NCBI GenBank assembly: GCA_002404605.1
Contig: DHKA01000008.1
Coordinates: 5,177-26,359 of the forward strand
DNA length: 21,183 nt
Source: Clostridiales bacterium UBA4706
GTDB taxonomy: Bacteria > Bacillota > Clostridia > Oscillospirales > Oscillospiraceae
Reading direction: 5' to 3'
In this document: piece after piece, positions 15,285 to 21,183 of the stretch
How the letters are laid out: every line of letters begins with the position of its first letter
How positions within the stretch are numbered: the stretch's first letter is position 1
Program-made: the position numbers and the translations under genes
Notes under the pieces: generated by a model
Told to the model about the DNA's origin: nothing
What the model saw: only the letters and a program-made list of their open reading frames with translations
Database searches by the model: none

Positions 15285-16268
15285 ATGAAGCGCCGGATCG
15301 CCTGTTTTGCCGTATGTCTGCTTGCCGTGCTGCTGCCGCTGCGTGCGCTGGCCGCGGAGGAGAACGTCGCCGGAGTACAGACGAACGCCGGAGACTGGGC
15401 ACCCTCGCGCAGCGCCATGCCGGGCGAAGAGCTGCATTTTCGCGTCTCGATCACGCTGCATACCAGCAAGAGCTGGACGGTGCGCAGCGTATTTTCCCCC
15501 GGCGTCGAGTTTCTCTCGCTCACGGCGGTCCGCGCCGACGGAGAGAGCGTCAACGCCTCGTACTATACGCTCGTCACCGGCGCGCGCTCGCCGGAGAGCG
15601 CTTTTGCGCTCCATCTCTCGGCGCACTTTTCCGCGCGGGAGAGCGTCTGCCTGACGGTCGAGTGGACGGCGCGGCTGCGCGACGGCTGCTTGACCGGCGC
15701 GGAGGGAAACAGCGTATCTCTCACCGCAGTGAGCGAGAGCGGCCAGACCGCAGCGAGCGGCAGCGCGGCGGTTTTTGCCTACGGCTTTTCCGTTTTCCGC
15801 GGCGTGCGCTTTGCCGATGCGCGCGTGGCGGATCATCCGCTGCCGTCCGCCTGCTTCCGTCTCTACTATGACGCCGCGGCGCGCGAACCCGTGGCGTTCC
15901 GGGAGAACGGGGACATATATCTCGCGTGCGCTCTCGGCTGCGGCCACACGCGCCATACCTACATTCTGCGCACCGCGGAGGACGGGTACGTCCGCATTGA
16001 GGGACTTCCCACCGGAACGTATTATTTGCAGGAGTCACGCCCGCCGTCCGGGTACGGCTGCGCCGCCGATATGCTGCGCGTGACGCTCACGGAGAACGGA
16101 GCGCTGGAAACCGACGCGCCCGAGGTATCTGGCAGCACGCTCCTGCTGCTCGAAACGGCGCAGGAGTCGCTGCCGGAGAACAAAACGCTCGCCTTTTACC
16201 GCCGCGGCTGCGGCGTGATGGCCGTGCTGTTCACCACCGTTTTGTGCGGAAAGCGGCGGTATTGGTGA
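15285..16268 (+). CDS. Secreted Cna-B/SpaA-like surface protein with C-terminal membrane anchor
   Basis: The 327-residue product has a Sec signal peptide (MKRRIACF then a hydrophobic core, likely cut after ALA at about residue 23). An N-terminal beta-rich domain follows (about 40-165) resembling fimbrial D1/D2-type domains. A Cna-B/SpaA-like domain (about 170-285) contains IEGLPTGTYYLQESRPPSGY, the typical last strands with the bridging glutamate. The C-terminus has LPENK, a hydrophobic stretch and a KRRYW tail, like a degenerate sortase signal or a plain membrane anchor. The first strand of the Cna-B domain lacks the lysine needed for the usual isopeptide bond. GGGGGG upstream supports the start at 15285. 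Its stop is one base from the convergent spoVAE stop. The function is unknown; it could be an adhesin or a spore or cell-surface structural protein. Confidence 0.75.
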   Translation: MKRRIACFAVCLLAVLLPLRALAAEENVAGVQTNAGDWAPSRSAMPGEELHFRVSITLHTSKSWTVRSVFSPGVEFLSLTAVRADGESVNASYYTLVTGARSPESAFALHLSAHFSARESVCLTVEWTARLRDGCLTGAEGNSVSLTAVSESGQTAASGSAAVFAYGFSVFRGVRFADARVADHPLPSACFRLYYDAAAREPVAFRENGDIYLACALGCGHTRHTYILRTAEDGYVRIEGLPTGTYYLQESRPPSGYGCAADMLRVTLTENGALETDAPEVSGSTLLLLETAQESLPENKTLAFYRRGCGVMAVLFTTVLCGKRRYW

Positions 16269-16269
16269 A

Positions 16270-16632
16270 TCATTTTTTCTCCTTGGGCTTAAAGATCACG
16301 GCGGCGAGATATCCGAAGAATACCGCCGCGGCGATACCGCCCGCCGAGGCCGTTAGCCCGCCGGTGAACGCGCCGAGAAAGCCTTTCTCCGCCACGGCTT
16401 TTTCCACGCCCTTGGCAAGCGTGCTGCCGAAGCCCGTGAGCGGGACGCTCGCGCCCGCGCCCGCCCACTCGATGAGCGGCGCATAGACACCGATCGCGTG
16501 CAGCACGACGCCGAGCACGACATAGCATGTCAGAATGCGCGCCGGAGTGAGCTTTGTGCGGTCAATGAGCACCTGCCCGAGCGCGCACAGCGCCCCGCCG
16601 ACGAGAAACGCCTTGAGATAATCTGTCCACAT
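16270..16632 (-). CDS. spoVAE: Stage V sporulation protein AE (SpoVAE)
   Basis: SpoVAE is a small inner-membrane part of the SpoVA channel that moves dipicolinic acid into the forespore and out at germination. The 120-residue product has about four hydrophobic segments and the family-like YLKAFLVGGALCALGQ start, GFGSTLAKG and FTGGLTASAGGIAAAV. It ends in a lysine-rich tail. The start lies five bases after the spoVAD stop, with TAAGGA just upstream, so the pair is translationally linked. The stop is one base from the convergent SpaA-like gene. Confidence 0.93.
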   Translation of the reverse strand: MWTDYLKAFLVGGALCALGQVLIDRTKLTPARILTCYVVLGVVLHAIGVYAPLIEWAGAGASVPLTGFGSTLAKGVEKAVAEKGFLGAFTGGLTASAGGIAAAVFFGYLAAVIFKPKEKK

Positions 16633-16637
16633 AGTCC

Positions 16638-17666
16638 TTACCCCCGATCAACGTCCAGCACCACGGCATGACAGATGCCGGGGATACTTTCGCCCTGCTG
16701 CGACGTTGTCGGCGACATGAGCGCGCCGGTCGCGGCAAAGAGCACGCGCGGCCAGTCGCCGCAGGTCATGCGCTGGAGAATATGGCCGCAGAGCACCGAC
16801 GCGCTGCACCCGCAGCCGCTGCCGCCGGCGTGCACGTCCTGCGTCTCCGGATTGAAAATGAGCATGCCGCAGTCCGTGGAGCATACGCCGAGATCGACGC
16901 CGTCCCGGAGAAAGAGATCGGTCAATATCTCGTGCCCGATTTTTCCGAGATCGCCGGTGATGATCGCGGCATAGTCCGCCGGGGTACGCCCGGTGTCGGC
17001 AAAGTGCGCGCGGAGCGTTTCATATGCCGCCGGAGCCATTGCCGCGCCCATGTTGTTCGCGTCCGTCACGCCCGCGTCACGGATACGCCCGGTCGTGACG
17101 TGCGTCACGTAGGGGCCTTCGCCCTCGCTCGTGAGCAGCAGAGCGCCCGCGCCGGTCACGGTCCACTGTGCTGTCGGCGTGCGCTGCCCGCCGTATTCGA
17201 GCGGGAGCCGGAACTGCCGCTCCGCCGAGCAGAAGTGCGAGCTCGTCATGGCGCACACGGTGTCGGCATACCCGCCGTCGATCGTCATTGCGGCGAGCGA
17301 CAGGCTCTCCGCCATCGTGGAGCACGCACCGTAAACACCGAAGTAGGGGATGGGGAGATCGCGCGCGGCGAATGTGGAGCCCGCGCACTGGTTGAGAAGG
17401 TCGCCCGCGAACAGATACTGAATGTCCGAGGGCGGGATCTTCGCTTTGTCGCAGCAGAGCGCAAAGCACTTGGAGAGCATCACGCTCTCCGCTTTCTCCC
17501 AGCTTGACTGGCCGAAGTAGGAATCGTCGCTGATATAGTCGAACCATTTCCGCAGGGGGCCTTCGCCCTCCTTCTGCCCGACGACGCAGCTGCCCGCCGC
17601 GATAGAAGGCGGGTTTGTAAAGGCGACCGTCTGCCGCCCGAGCCGCTTGTTTTTCAGAAAAACCAC
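16638..17666 (-). CDS. spoVAD: Stage V sporulation protein AD (SpoVAD)
   Basis: SpoVAD is the thiolase-fold, dipicolinate-binding soluble protein of the SpoVA channel, located on the forespore membrane. The 342-residue product follows Bacillus SpoVAD along its length by eye: AGDLLNQ, FGVYGACST with C115 in the thiolase cysteine position, SSHFCSAERQFR, EYGGQ, TVTGAGA, MGAAMAPAA, GGSGCGCSA and ATGALMSPTTSQQGESIP. The start is a GTG at 17666. The frame is closed by a stop six codons upstream, so the ATG at 17685 cannot be used. AAGGGA is the only Shine-Dalgarno candidate. spoVAC, the usual upstream partner, is absent here; a lipoprotein gene and its terminator lie upstream instead. Confidence 0.95.
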   Translation of the reverse strand: MVFLKNKRLGRQTVAFTNPPSIAAGSCVVGQKEGEGPLRKWFDYISDDSYFGQSSWEKAESVMLSKCFALCCDKAKIPPSDIQYLFAGDLLNQCAGSTFAARDLPIPYFGVYGACSTMAESLSLAAMTIDGGYADTVCAMTSSHFCSAERQFRLPLEYGGQRTPTAQWTVTGAGALLLTSEGEGPYVTHVTTGRIRDAGVTDANNMGAAMAPAAYETLRAHFADTGRTPADYAAIITGDLGKIGHEILTDLFLRDGVDLGVCSTDCGMLIFNPETQDVHAGGSGCGCSASVLCGHILQRMTCGDWPRVLFAATGALMSPTTSQQGESIPGICHAVVLDVDRG

Positions 17667-17703
17667 CGTCTTTCCCTTTTTTCATAGAGTACCCCGAAAA
17701 AGC

Positions 17704-17734
17704 AAAAAAATCCCTCCGGTACAAGCCGGAGGGA
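17704..17734 (-). terminator. Intrinsic terminator of the minus-strand transglutaminase lipoprotein gene
   Basis: On the minus strand TCCCTCCGG and CCGGAGGGA form a perfect 9-bp stem (17726-17734 with 17711-17719) around a six-base loop, followed by seven T residues (17704-17710). It lies 14 bases after the stop of the lipoprotein gene and only 37 bases before the spoVAD start. Confidence 0.93.
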
Positions 17735-17748
17735 GAAAAATGTTTGAT

Positions 17749-19104
17749 TTACGTGCGTCCGACGGACTGGTAGTTCCAGCCGAGCGAGTTTTCGCGCAGC
17801 ATCATAAAATTATCGGTGTACATCTGGAGAAGCCAGTAGTTCATCTCGATCTCCGGGTCACAGATGTAGATCTTGCCGTCGAGCGTGATCTCCGTCCAGG
17901 CGTGCGGCTGGTTTTCTATGCCGATGCTGCCGGCATAGGTGCGGGCGTTGTACCCAAGACCGCGGGCGAGCGCGCAGAACGCTCCGGCATAGCAGTAGCA
18001 GTTGCCCTTGTTCGTGCGGAAGATCGTGAGCGCCTCGTCGATGTTCCAGCCGGTCGCGCCGGAGTCGTAGTAGTTGCGCGTGAGGTACTGGAAATCGTTT
18101 TTCACGTGGTAGTAGATCGTTTTGAGATCGTCGAGCCGCGCGGCGTCCGGCGTCATAAAGTCGGAGAGCGTCTGCGCGACGTAGTCGTCGAGCTCCGCAT
18201 GGCCGCTCGTATAGCGCCCGTTTTTATCGAAATAGAGCCCGTCAAACTCCGCGTCGGTGAGAAAATATCCGTCGTCGCCGAGCCGGTAGAGATATCCGTC
18301 GAACCAGAGGAAGCCGTCGCGCGTCATGGAGATAAGAGATTCTTTCGTGAGCGTTCCGCCGCCCGCTGCGGCGAGCACTTCGGCGGATGCCCAGCGCGTT
18401 GGGGCGACATCCGGATGATAGACGTCCTCCGCGGCACTTGCGGAACCGAGCAGCCGGGAAACGCAGAAAGCGAATTCTGCGCGCGTCGCATGTTCGCTCT
18501 CCGTCTCCGGCAGAGCTTCAAGCACCGGCCCGACGGTCTCGGGATCGAAAAGGGCGTCCAGCGCGCTCTTGAGCTCCTCGCGCGTGAGCGCTTCTTCCGG
18601 TGCGGCGTCGAGCGACGCGAGCAGAGCCGGGTCCAAGCGCTCTTCCGGCGCGAGCGCGCGCAGCGCCGCGGCGCACTCCGCGTGCGTTATCGCGCTCTCC
18701 GGGCGGAGCAGTCCGTATTCGTCGGGGAAGAGGAACGCCGCGCCGGTATTGAGCACCGGCCGCGCCAGAGCGTAATACACCGTGTCCGCCGTGACCGACG
18801 CCGAGAGATCGACGCGCGCACCGGTCTCATCCGTCCACGCAACGAGACGCAGGCCCTCCGGCAGCGCGGCATCCATAGTGGGAGTGCCGCCGAACGGGAC
18901 GCTCTCGGTTTGGAGAACGTCGTCACCGAGACGGTATTCCACGGTGTAAACCGGCGTTTCCGTCGGCGCGGGCGTGGTCTCCGTCGTGGCGGGAGCGTTT
19001 GCGGCGAGGGGAACGGCCTCCGCCCGGTAGCCGCAGCCGTGGAGAAAAACGGCGGCGAGAAGCACCGCGGCAAGCGATGCGAGACGGAGCATTTTCAATT
19101 TCAT
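17749..19104 (-). CDS. Lipoprotein with InlB-type B-repeat, SLH-like repeats and transglutaminase-like domain
   Basis: The 451-residue product starts with a lipoprotein signal peptide whose lipobox LHGC places the lipidated cysteine at C24. A Thr/Pro linker leads to a B-repeat-like module (about 52-112, ending DTVYYAL). Three SLH-like units follow (about 125-250, with ITHAE, LTREE and ATRAE in the ITRAE position). After a linker with GYLYRLGDDGYF and GLYFDKNGRYTSG comes a transglutaminase/protease-like domain with the triad C369 (GNCYCY), H401 (QPHAW) and D416 (ICDPE). Such domains cleave or cross-link peptides at the cell surface, but here no substrate is known. The Shine-Dalgarno is GGGAGGGG. 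It is driven by a full-consensus promoter at 19153-19181. The divergent neighbour at 19218 is a paralogue with the same domain order. Confidence 0.87.
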   Translation of the reverse strand: MKLKMLRLASLAAVLLAAVFLHGCGYRAEAVPLAANAPATTETTPAPTETPVYTVEYRLGDDVLQTESVPFGGTPTMDAALPEGLRLVAWTDETGARVDLSASVTADTVYYALARPVLNTGAAFLFPDEYGLLRPESAITHAECAAALRALAPEERLDPALLASLDAAPEEALTREELKSALDALFDPETVGPVLEALPETESEHATRAEFAFCVSRLLGSASAAEDVYHPDVAPTRWASAEVLAAAGGGTLTKESLISMTRDGFLWFDGYLYRLGDDGYFLTDAEFDGLYFDKNGRYTSGHAELDDYVAQTLSDFMTPDAARLDDLKTIYYHVKNDFQYLTRNYYDSGATGWNIDEALTIFRTNKGNCYCYAGAFCALARGLGYNARTYAGSIGIENQPHAWTEITLDGKIYICDPEIEMNYWLLQMYTDNFMMLRENSLGWNYQSVGRT

Positions 19105-19132
19105 GGAGACGATCCCCTCCCGGAATTGCTTT

Positions 19133-19160
19133 TTTACAGAACATGCGATACAATTATAAT
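19133..19160 (+). promoter_or_regulatory. Plus-strand promoter of the second transglutaminase lipoprotein gene
   Basis: TTTACA (19133-19138), a 16-base spacer and a perfect TATAAT (19155-19160) lie about 60 bases before the ATG at 19218. The -10 box overlaps the -10 box of the minus-strand promoter. Confidence 0.65.
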
Positions 19161-19181
19161 ATTCCCGCCACGGCGTGTCAA
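19153..19181 (-). promoter_or_regulatory. Full-consensus promoter of the first transglutaminase lipoprotein gene
   Basis: On the minus strand TTGACA (19176-19181) and TATAAT (19153-19158) are both perfect and separated by exactly 17 bases, the textbook sigma-A arrangement. The predicted start is near 19146, about 40 bases from the ATG at 19104. Confidence 0.88.
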
Positions 19182-19217
19182 ATGCGATCGGACTGCGGCG
19201 GAAACAGCGAGGAAACT

Positions 19218-20705
19218 ATGAAAAAAAACGCGAATAAAGAGAGACTGCCCCTGCTTTTCGCCGCACTGCTCGGCGCACTTCTTCTGTCAAACTGCGGCTA
19301 CCGCCCGGATGGGATCGAAGCCGTGCAGCCGCTTGCGGACGCGCCCGTCGCCGCGGCAGCCCTGCCGGAGGAAACCGCCGCGCCGCAGGGAAAGACCTAT
19401 ACGGTGACCTACCGCGTGAACGGCGCGGAAACAACGGAAATCGTGGCCGAGGGCGGCAGCGTGCAGAATGCGCCGGAATTTATGGCGGGCGAGAACTGCG
19501 CCATCGTCGCCTGGAAAAACGCCAACGGCACAAAGGTGGATATCCGCACCGCACCGGTATACGCCGACGCGGTGTATGAAGCCGTCCCCGGCCCGGCGCT
19601 CCGGCGCGAAGGGGCGTATATCGCGGCGGGAAACGACGGACTTTTCCATCCGCTCGATAAATTTACGCGCAGCGACGCCGCCCGCGCCGTGTACGCGCTG
19701 CTCGATACGAAGCCGACCGGCGAGACATTTTTGAAGGACGTCACGACCCACGCCAAGTGCTACACCGCTGCAACGACGCTTGTGACGGCGGGATACATGA
19801 CGCTCAACGAAGGCCGGTTCTATCCGGACGTCGCCATCACCCGCGCCGATCTCACAGCGCTGCTCGAAAAGGTGTTCTCTCCCACGGCGGTGGAGCGCGC
19901 CCTTGCCAATATGACGGACGAAACGCCCTTCACCCGCGCCGAGGCTGCCGCGGCGATCAACGCGCTGCTGGAGCTGGACGCGGCGGGACTTGCCAACGCG
20001 CCGTACTTCCCGGACGTCGCCCCGGACATGGAAAACTATGCCGCTGTAGAGCTTGCCGGACAGAGCGGGACGATCTCCTGGCTCAGCGGCGACAGGGCGG
20101 AGCCGGGCTTTCTGAATCTGGACGGATACCTCTACTGCGTCGGCGAGGACGGCTATTTCGTGCGCGACACGATGGTCGGCACGCTGTACTTTGATATTTC
20201 CGGCCGGTATACGAGCGGGGACGACGCGCTCGATACGTTCGTCGCCGACATCATCGATGCTAACACGAATGCCTCCATGACCCGCGAGGAAATGCTGCGC
20301 GCGGTGTATGAGTATGTGCGCGACCATTATCTCTATCTCAAACGCAATCTCTACGAGGTCGGCGAGACCGGCTGGGAGATCCCCGAGGCGCTGCTCATGT
20401 TCCAGAGCGGCAAGGGAAACTGCTACAACTTCACCGCCGCGTTCTGGTCGCTTGCGCGCGGTATCGGGTTTGATGCGGTGTGCTATAGCGGCCTCGTCGG
20501 TGTCGGGCGCGACCCGCACAGCTGGGTGGAGATCACGTTCGACGGCATCCCGTATGTGTTCGATGTGGAGACCGAGATGTCCTACCGTCTCGTGAACGAC
20601 TACATAACGAGCATGTACTGGAAAACCTATGAAGAGGTCGCGGCGTGGAGCTATGTCCGCACGCCGGAGGAAGCCGCCGCCACCGCGCCGGAAAATGCGG
20701 GATAA
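19218..20705 (+). CDS. Lipoprotein with InlB-type B-repeat, SLH repeats and transglutaminase-like domain (paralogue)
   Basis: The 495-residue product repeats the architecture of its divergent neighbour. A lipobox LSNC gives lipidated C26. A B-repeat-like module spans about 61-122 (TYTVTYRVNG to DAVYEAV). Three SLH units follow at about 140-280 (FTRSD, ITRAD, FTRAE), clearer than in the neighbour, with FYPDVA and YFPDVAPD turns. A linker has GYLYCVGEDGYF and LYFDISGRYTSG. The transglutaminase-like domain has C402 (GNCYNF), H434 (DPHSW) and D449 (VFDVE). It is expected to be lipid-anchored on the outer face of the membrane and perhaps also to bind wall polymer through SLH units. The start has GAGG (19209-19212) five bases upstream. 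Whether it cleaves, cross-links or has lost activity is unknown; the triad is complete. Confidence 0.88.
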   Translation: MKKNANKERLPLLFAALLGALLLSNCGYRPDGIEAVQPLADAPVAAAALPEETAAPQGKTYTVTYRVNGAETTEIVAEGGSVQNAPEFMAGENCAIVAWKNANGTKVDIRTAPVYADAVYEAVPGPALRREGAYIAAGNDGLFHPLDKFTRSDAARAVYALLDTKPTGETFLKDVTTHAKCYTAATTLVTAGYMTLNEGRFYPDVAITRADLTALLEKVFSPTAVERALANMTDETPFTRAEAAAAINALLELDAAGLANAPYFPDVAPDMENYAAVELAGQSGTISWLSGDRAEPGFLNLDGYLYCVGEDGYFVRDTMVGTLYFDISGRYTSGDDALDTFVADIIDANTNASMTREEMLRAVYEYVRDHYLYLKRNLYEVGETGWEIPEALLMFQSGKGNCYNFTAAFWSLARGIGFDAVCYSGLVGVGRDPHSWVEITFDGIPYVFDVETEMSYRLVNDYITSMYWKTYEEVAAWSYVRTPEEAAATAPENAG

Positions 20706-20711
20706 CGGGGC

Positions 20712-20740
20712 TTGACATCCGCTTTTTCCTGTGGTAGATT
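20712..20740 (+). promoter_or_regulatory. Promoter of the MATE efflux gene
   Basis: A perfect TTGACA (20712-20717) is followed by a 17-base spacer and TAGATT (20735-20740, four of six matches to TATAAT). It begins seven bases after the upstream lipoprotein stop and gives a leader of about 130 bases before the MATE ATG. Confidence 0.8.
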
Positions 20741-20741
20741 A

Positions 20742-20832
20742 CCCTTCGCTCGCTCGGAGGGCGCGCTGTTCAATGGAAACGGCAGCCGGATAAGGCGCAG
20801 ACTGAAATGTCTGTTCCTTGTCCGGCTTTTTT
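20742..20832 (+). ncRNA. Structured leader RNA before a MATE gene; candidate guanidine-IV (mepA-type) riboswitch
   Basis: Three successive hairpins are visible. Hairpin 1 is CCCTTCG (20742-20748) with CGGAGGG (20755-20761). Hairpin 2 is GCTGTT (20765-20770) with AACGGC (20778-20783) around loop CAATGGA. Hairpin 3 is a terminator. The loop of hairpin 2 can pair with TCCTTG (20815-20820) in the 3' arm of the terminator through six pairs and one bulge, which would block termination. Established knowledge: the guanidine-IV (mepA motif) class lies in front of MATE genes in Clostridia and switches transcription on. I did not match its consensus base by base, so the class name is a hypothesis. The attenuator architecture is directly visible. 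Confidence 0.55.
20785..20832 (+). terminator. Conditional intrinsic terminator inside the MATE leader
   Basis: GCCGGATAAGG (20785-20795) pairs with CCTTGTCCGGC (20816-20826) over 11 positions with one G-T pair. An inner CAGAC/GTCTG stem (20798-20802, 20809-20813) closes it, and six T residues follow. It lies upstream of the MATE ATG in the same transcript, so it must be regulated or leaky. Confidence 0.88.
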
Positions 20833-20875
20833 CATGCCCGCATGGAGCAGGAAAAAGACAAAGAAGGAGAAAACG

Positions 20876-21183
20876 ATGGACATTCTGCACGGGAAAATCA
20901 AACCGCTTTATTTCAAATATCTGTCCGCTGCGTTCGGCAGCGCGCTGATATCGAGCATTTACGGCGTGGTAGATATGGCGATGGTCGGCCAGTATCAGGG
21001 GCCGGACGGCTCGGCGACGCTCGCCGTGGTCGCGCCGGTGTGGAACGTGATCTACAGTCTCGGCCTGCTTATGGGCATCGGCGGGAGCGTCCTGTTCAGC
21101 ATGCGGCGCGGCGGTGGAAAAAGCCGCGGCAGCGAAAACCAGTTCTTTACCGCCGCCGTCATCGGCTCGGTGATCCTCGCGGC
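20876..21183 (+). CDS. MATE family multidrug efflux transporter, MepA-like (partial, runs off the window)
   Basis: The frame opens with ATG at 20876, six bases after AAGAAGGAG (20861-20869), and stays open to the window end, giving 102 codons. The sequence begins MDILHGKIKPLYFKYLSAAF and continues through IYGVVDMAMVGQYQG, a clear MATE first-helix VD-x-x-x-VG motif. SATLAVVAPVWNVIYSLGLLMGIGGS and the RRGGGKSRGSENQFF loop before helix 3 follow. MATE proteins export cationic compounds by Na+ or H+ exchange. The leader upstream suggests control by transcription attenuation, possibly by guanidine. Confidence 0.9.
   Translation, partial: MDILHGKIKPLYFKYLSAAFGSALISSIYGVVDMAMVGQYQGPDGSATLAVVAPVWNVIYSLGLLMGIGGSVLFSMRRGGGKSRGSENQFFTAAVIGSVILA

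Noticed and set aside
17077..17724. Minus-strand frame with ATG at 17685 beginning MKKGKDGG, as an alternative SpoVAD start
   Set aside because: It is out of frame with SpoVAD by 19 bases, and the SpoVAD frame has a stop just upstream of the GTG. No frameshift is needed to explain the intact SpoVAD.
1..21183. tRNA or rRNA genes, CRISPR arrays, insertion sequences, att sites
   Set aside because: No cloverleaf, repeat-spacer pattern, transposase, integrase or flanking target-site duplication was seen by eye.

Overview
The window is a GC-rich stretch of a spore-forming, Gram-positive-type bacterium, most likely a Clostridia member of the Oscillospiraceae kind. The evidence is a PolC-type replicase, the cdsA-dxr-rseP-ispG-polC gene order, SpoVAD and SpoVAE, and lipoproteins with SLH and InlB-type repeats. 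The taxonomic call is inference. No rRNA, tRNA, CRISPR array, transposase or phage gene was seen.

Layout. (1) Positions 2-9483 are one long plus-strand housekeeping run: cdsA, dxr, rseP, ispG, polC, a YfcE-type phosphodiesterase and an AlkD-type DNA alkylation repair protein. Gaps are very short or overlapping (ATGA junctions), and the run ends at a strong intrinsic terminator (9492-9526). Codon choice changes visibly inside rseP, at about 2290-2350. (2) Positions 9527-14705 hold a self-contained catabolic module. An AT-rich control region has a near-consensus promoter and two inverted repeats. It is followed by an NhaC-family carrier, a tryptophanase/tyrosine phenol-lyase family PLP enzyme with unusual substrate-site residues, an MFS carrier and a YheO/DauR-type regulator, and it ends at a 16-bp hairpin. 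Import of an amino acid, beta-elimination, export and control by a PAS/HTH sensor is the likely logic; the substrate is unknown. (3) Positions 14711-17666 hold ruvX/yqgF (minus), a secreted Cna-B/SpaA-like surface protein (plus), and spoVAE and spoVAD (minus, without spoVAC). (4) Positions 17749-20705 hold two divergent paralogous lipoproteins, each with a lipobox, an InlB-type B-repeat, three SLH-like repeats and a transglutaminase-like domain. They are driven from overlapping consensus promoters. (5) Positions 20712-21183 hold a promoter, a structured leader ending in an intrinsic terminator, and the start of a MATE efflux gene. This arrangement fits a guanidine-IV (mepA-type) riboswitch, but that was not tested.

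The best candidates for new biology are the NhaC/beta-lyase/MFS/DauR-like module, the MATE leader RNA and the divergent lipoprotein pair.
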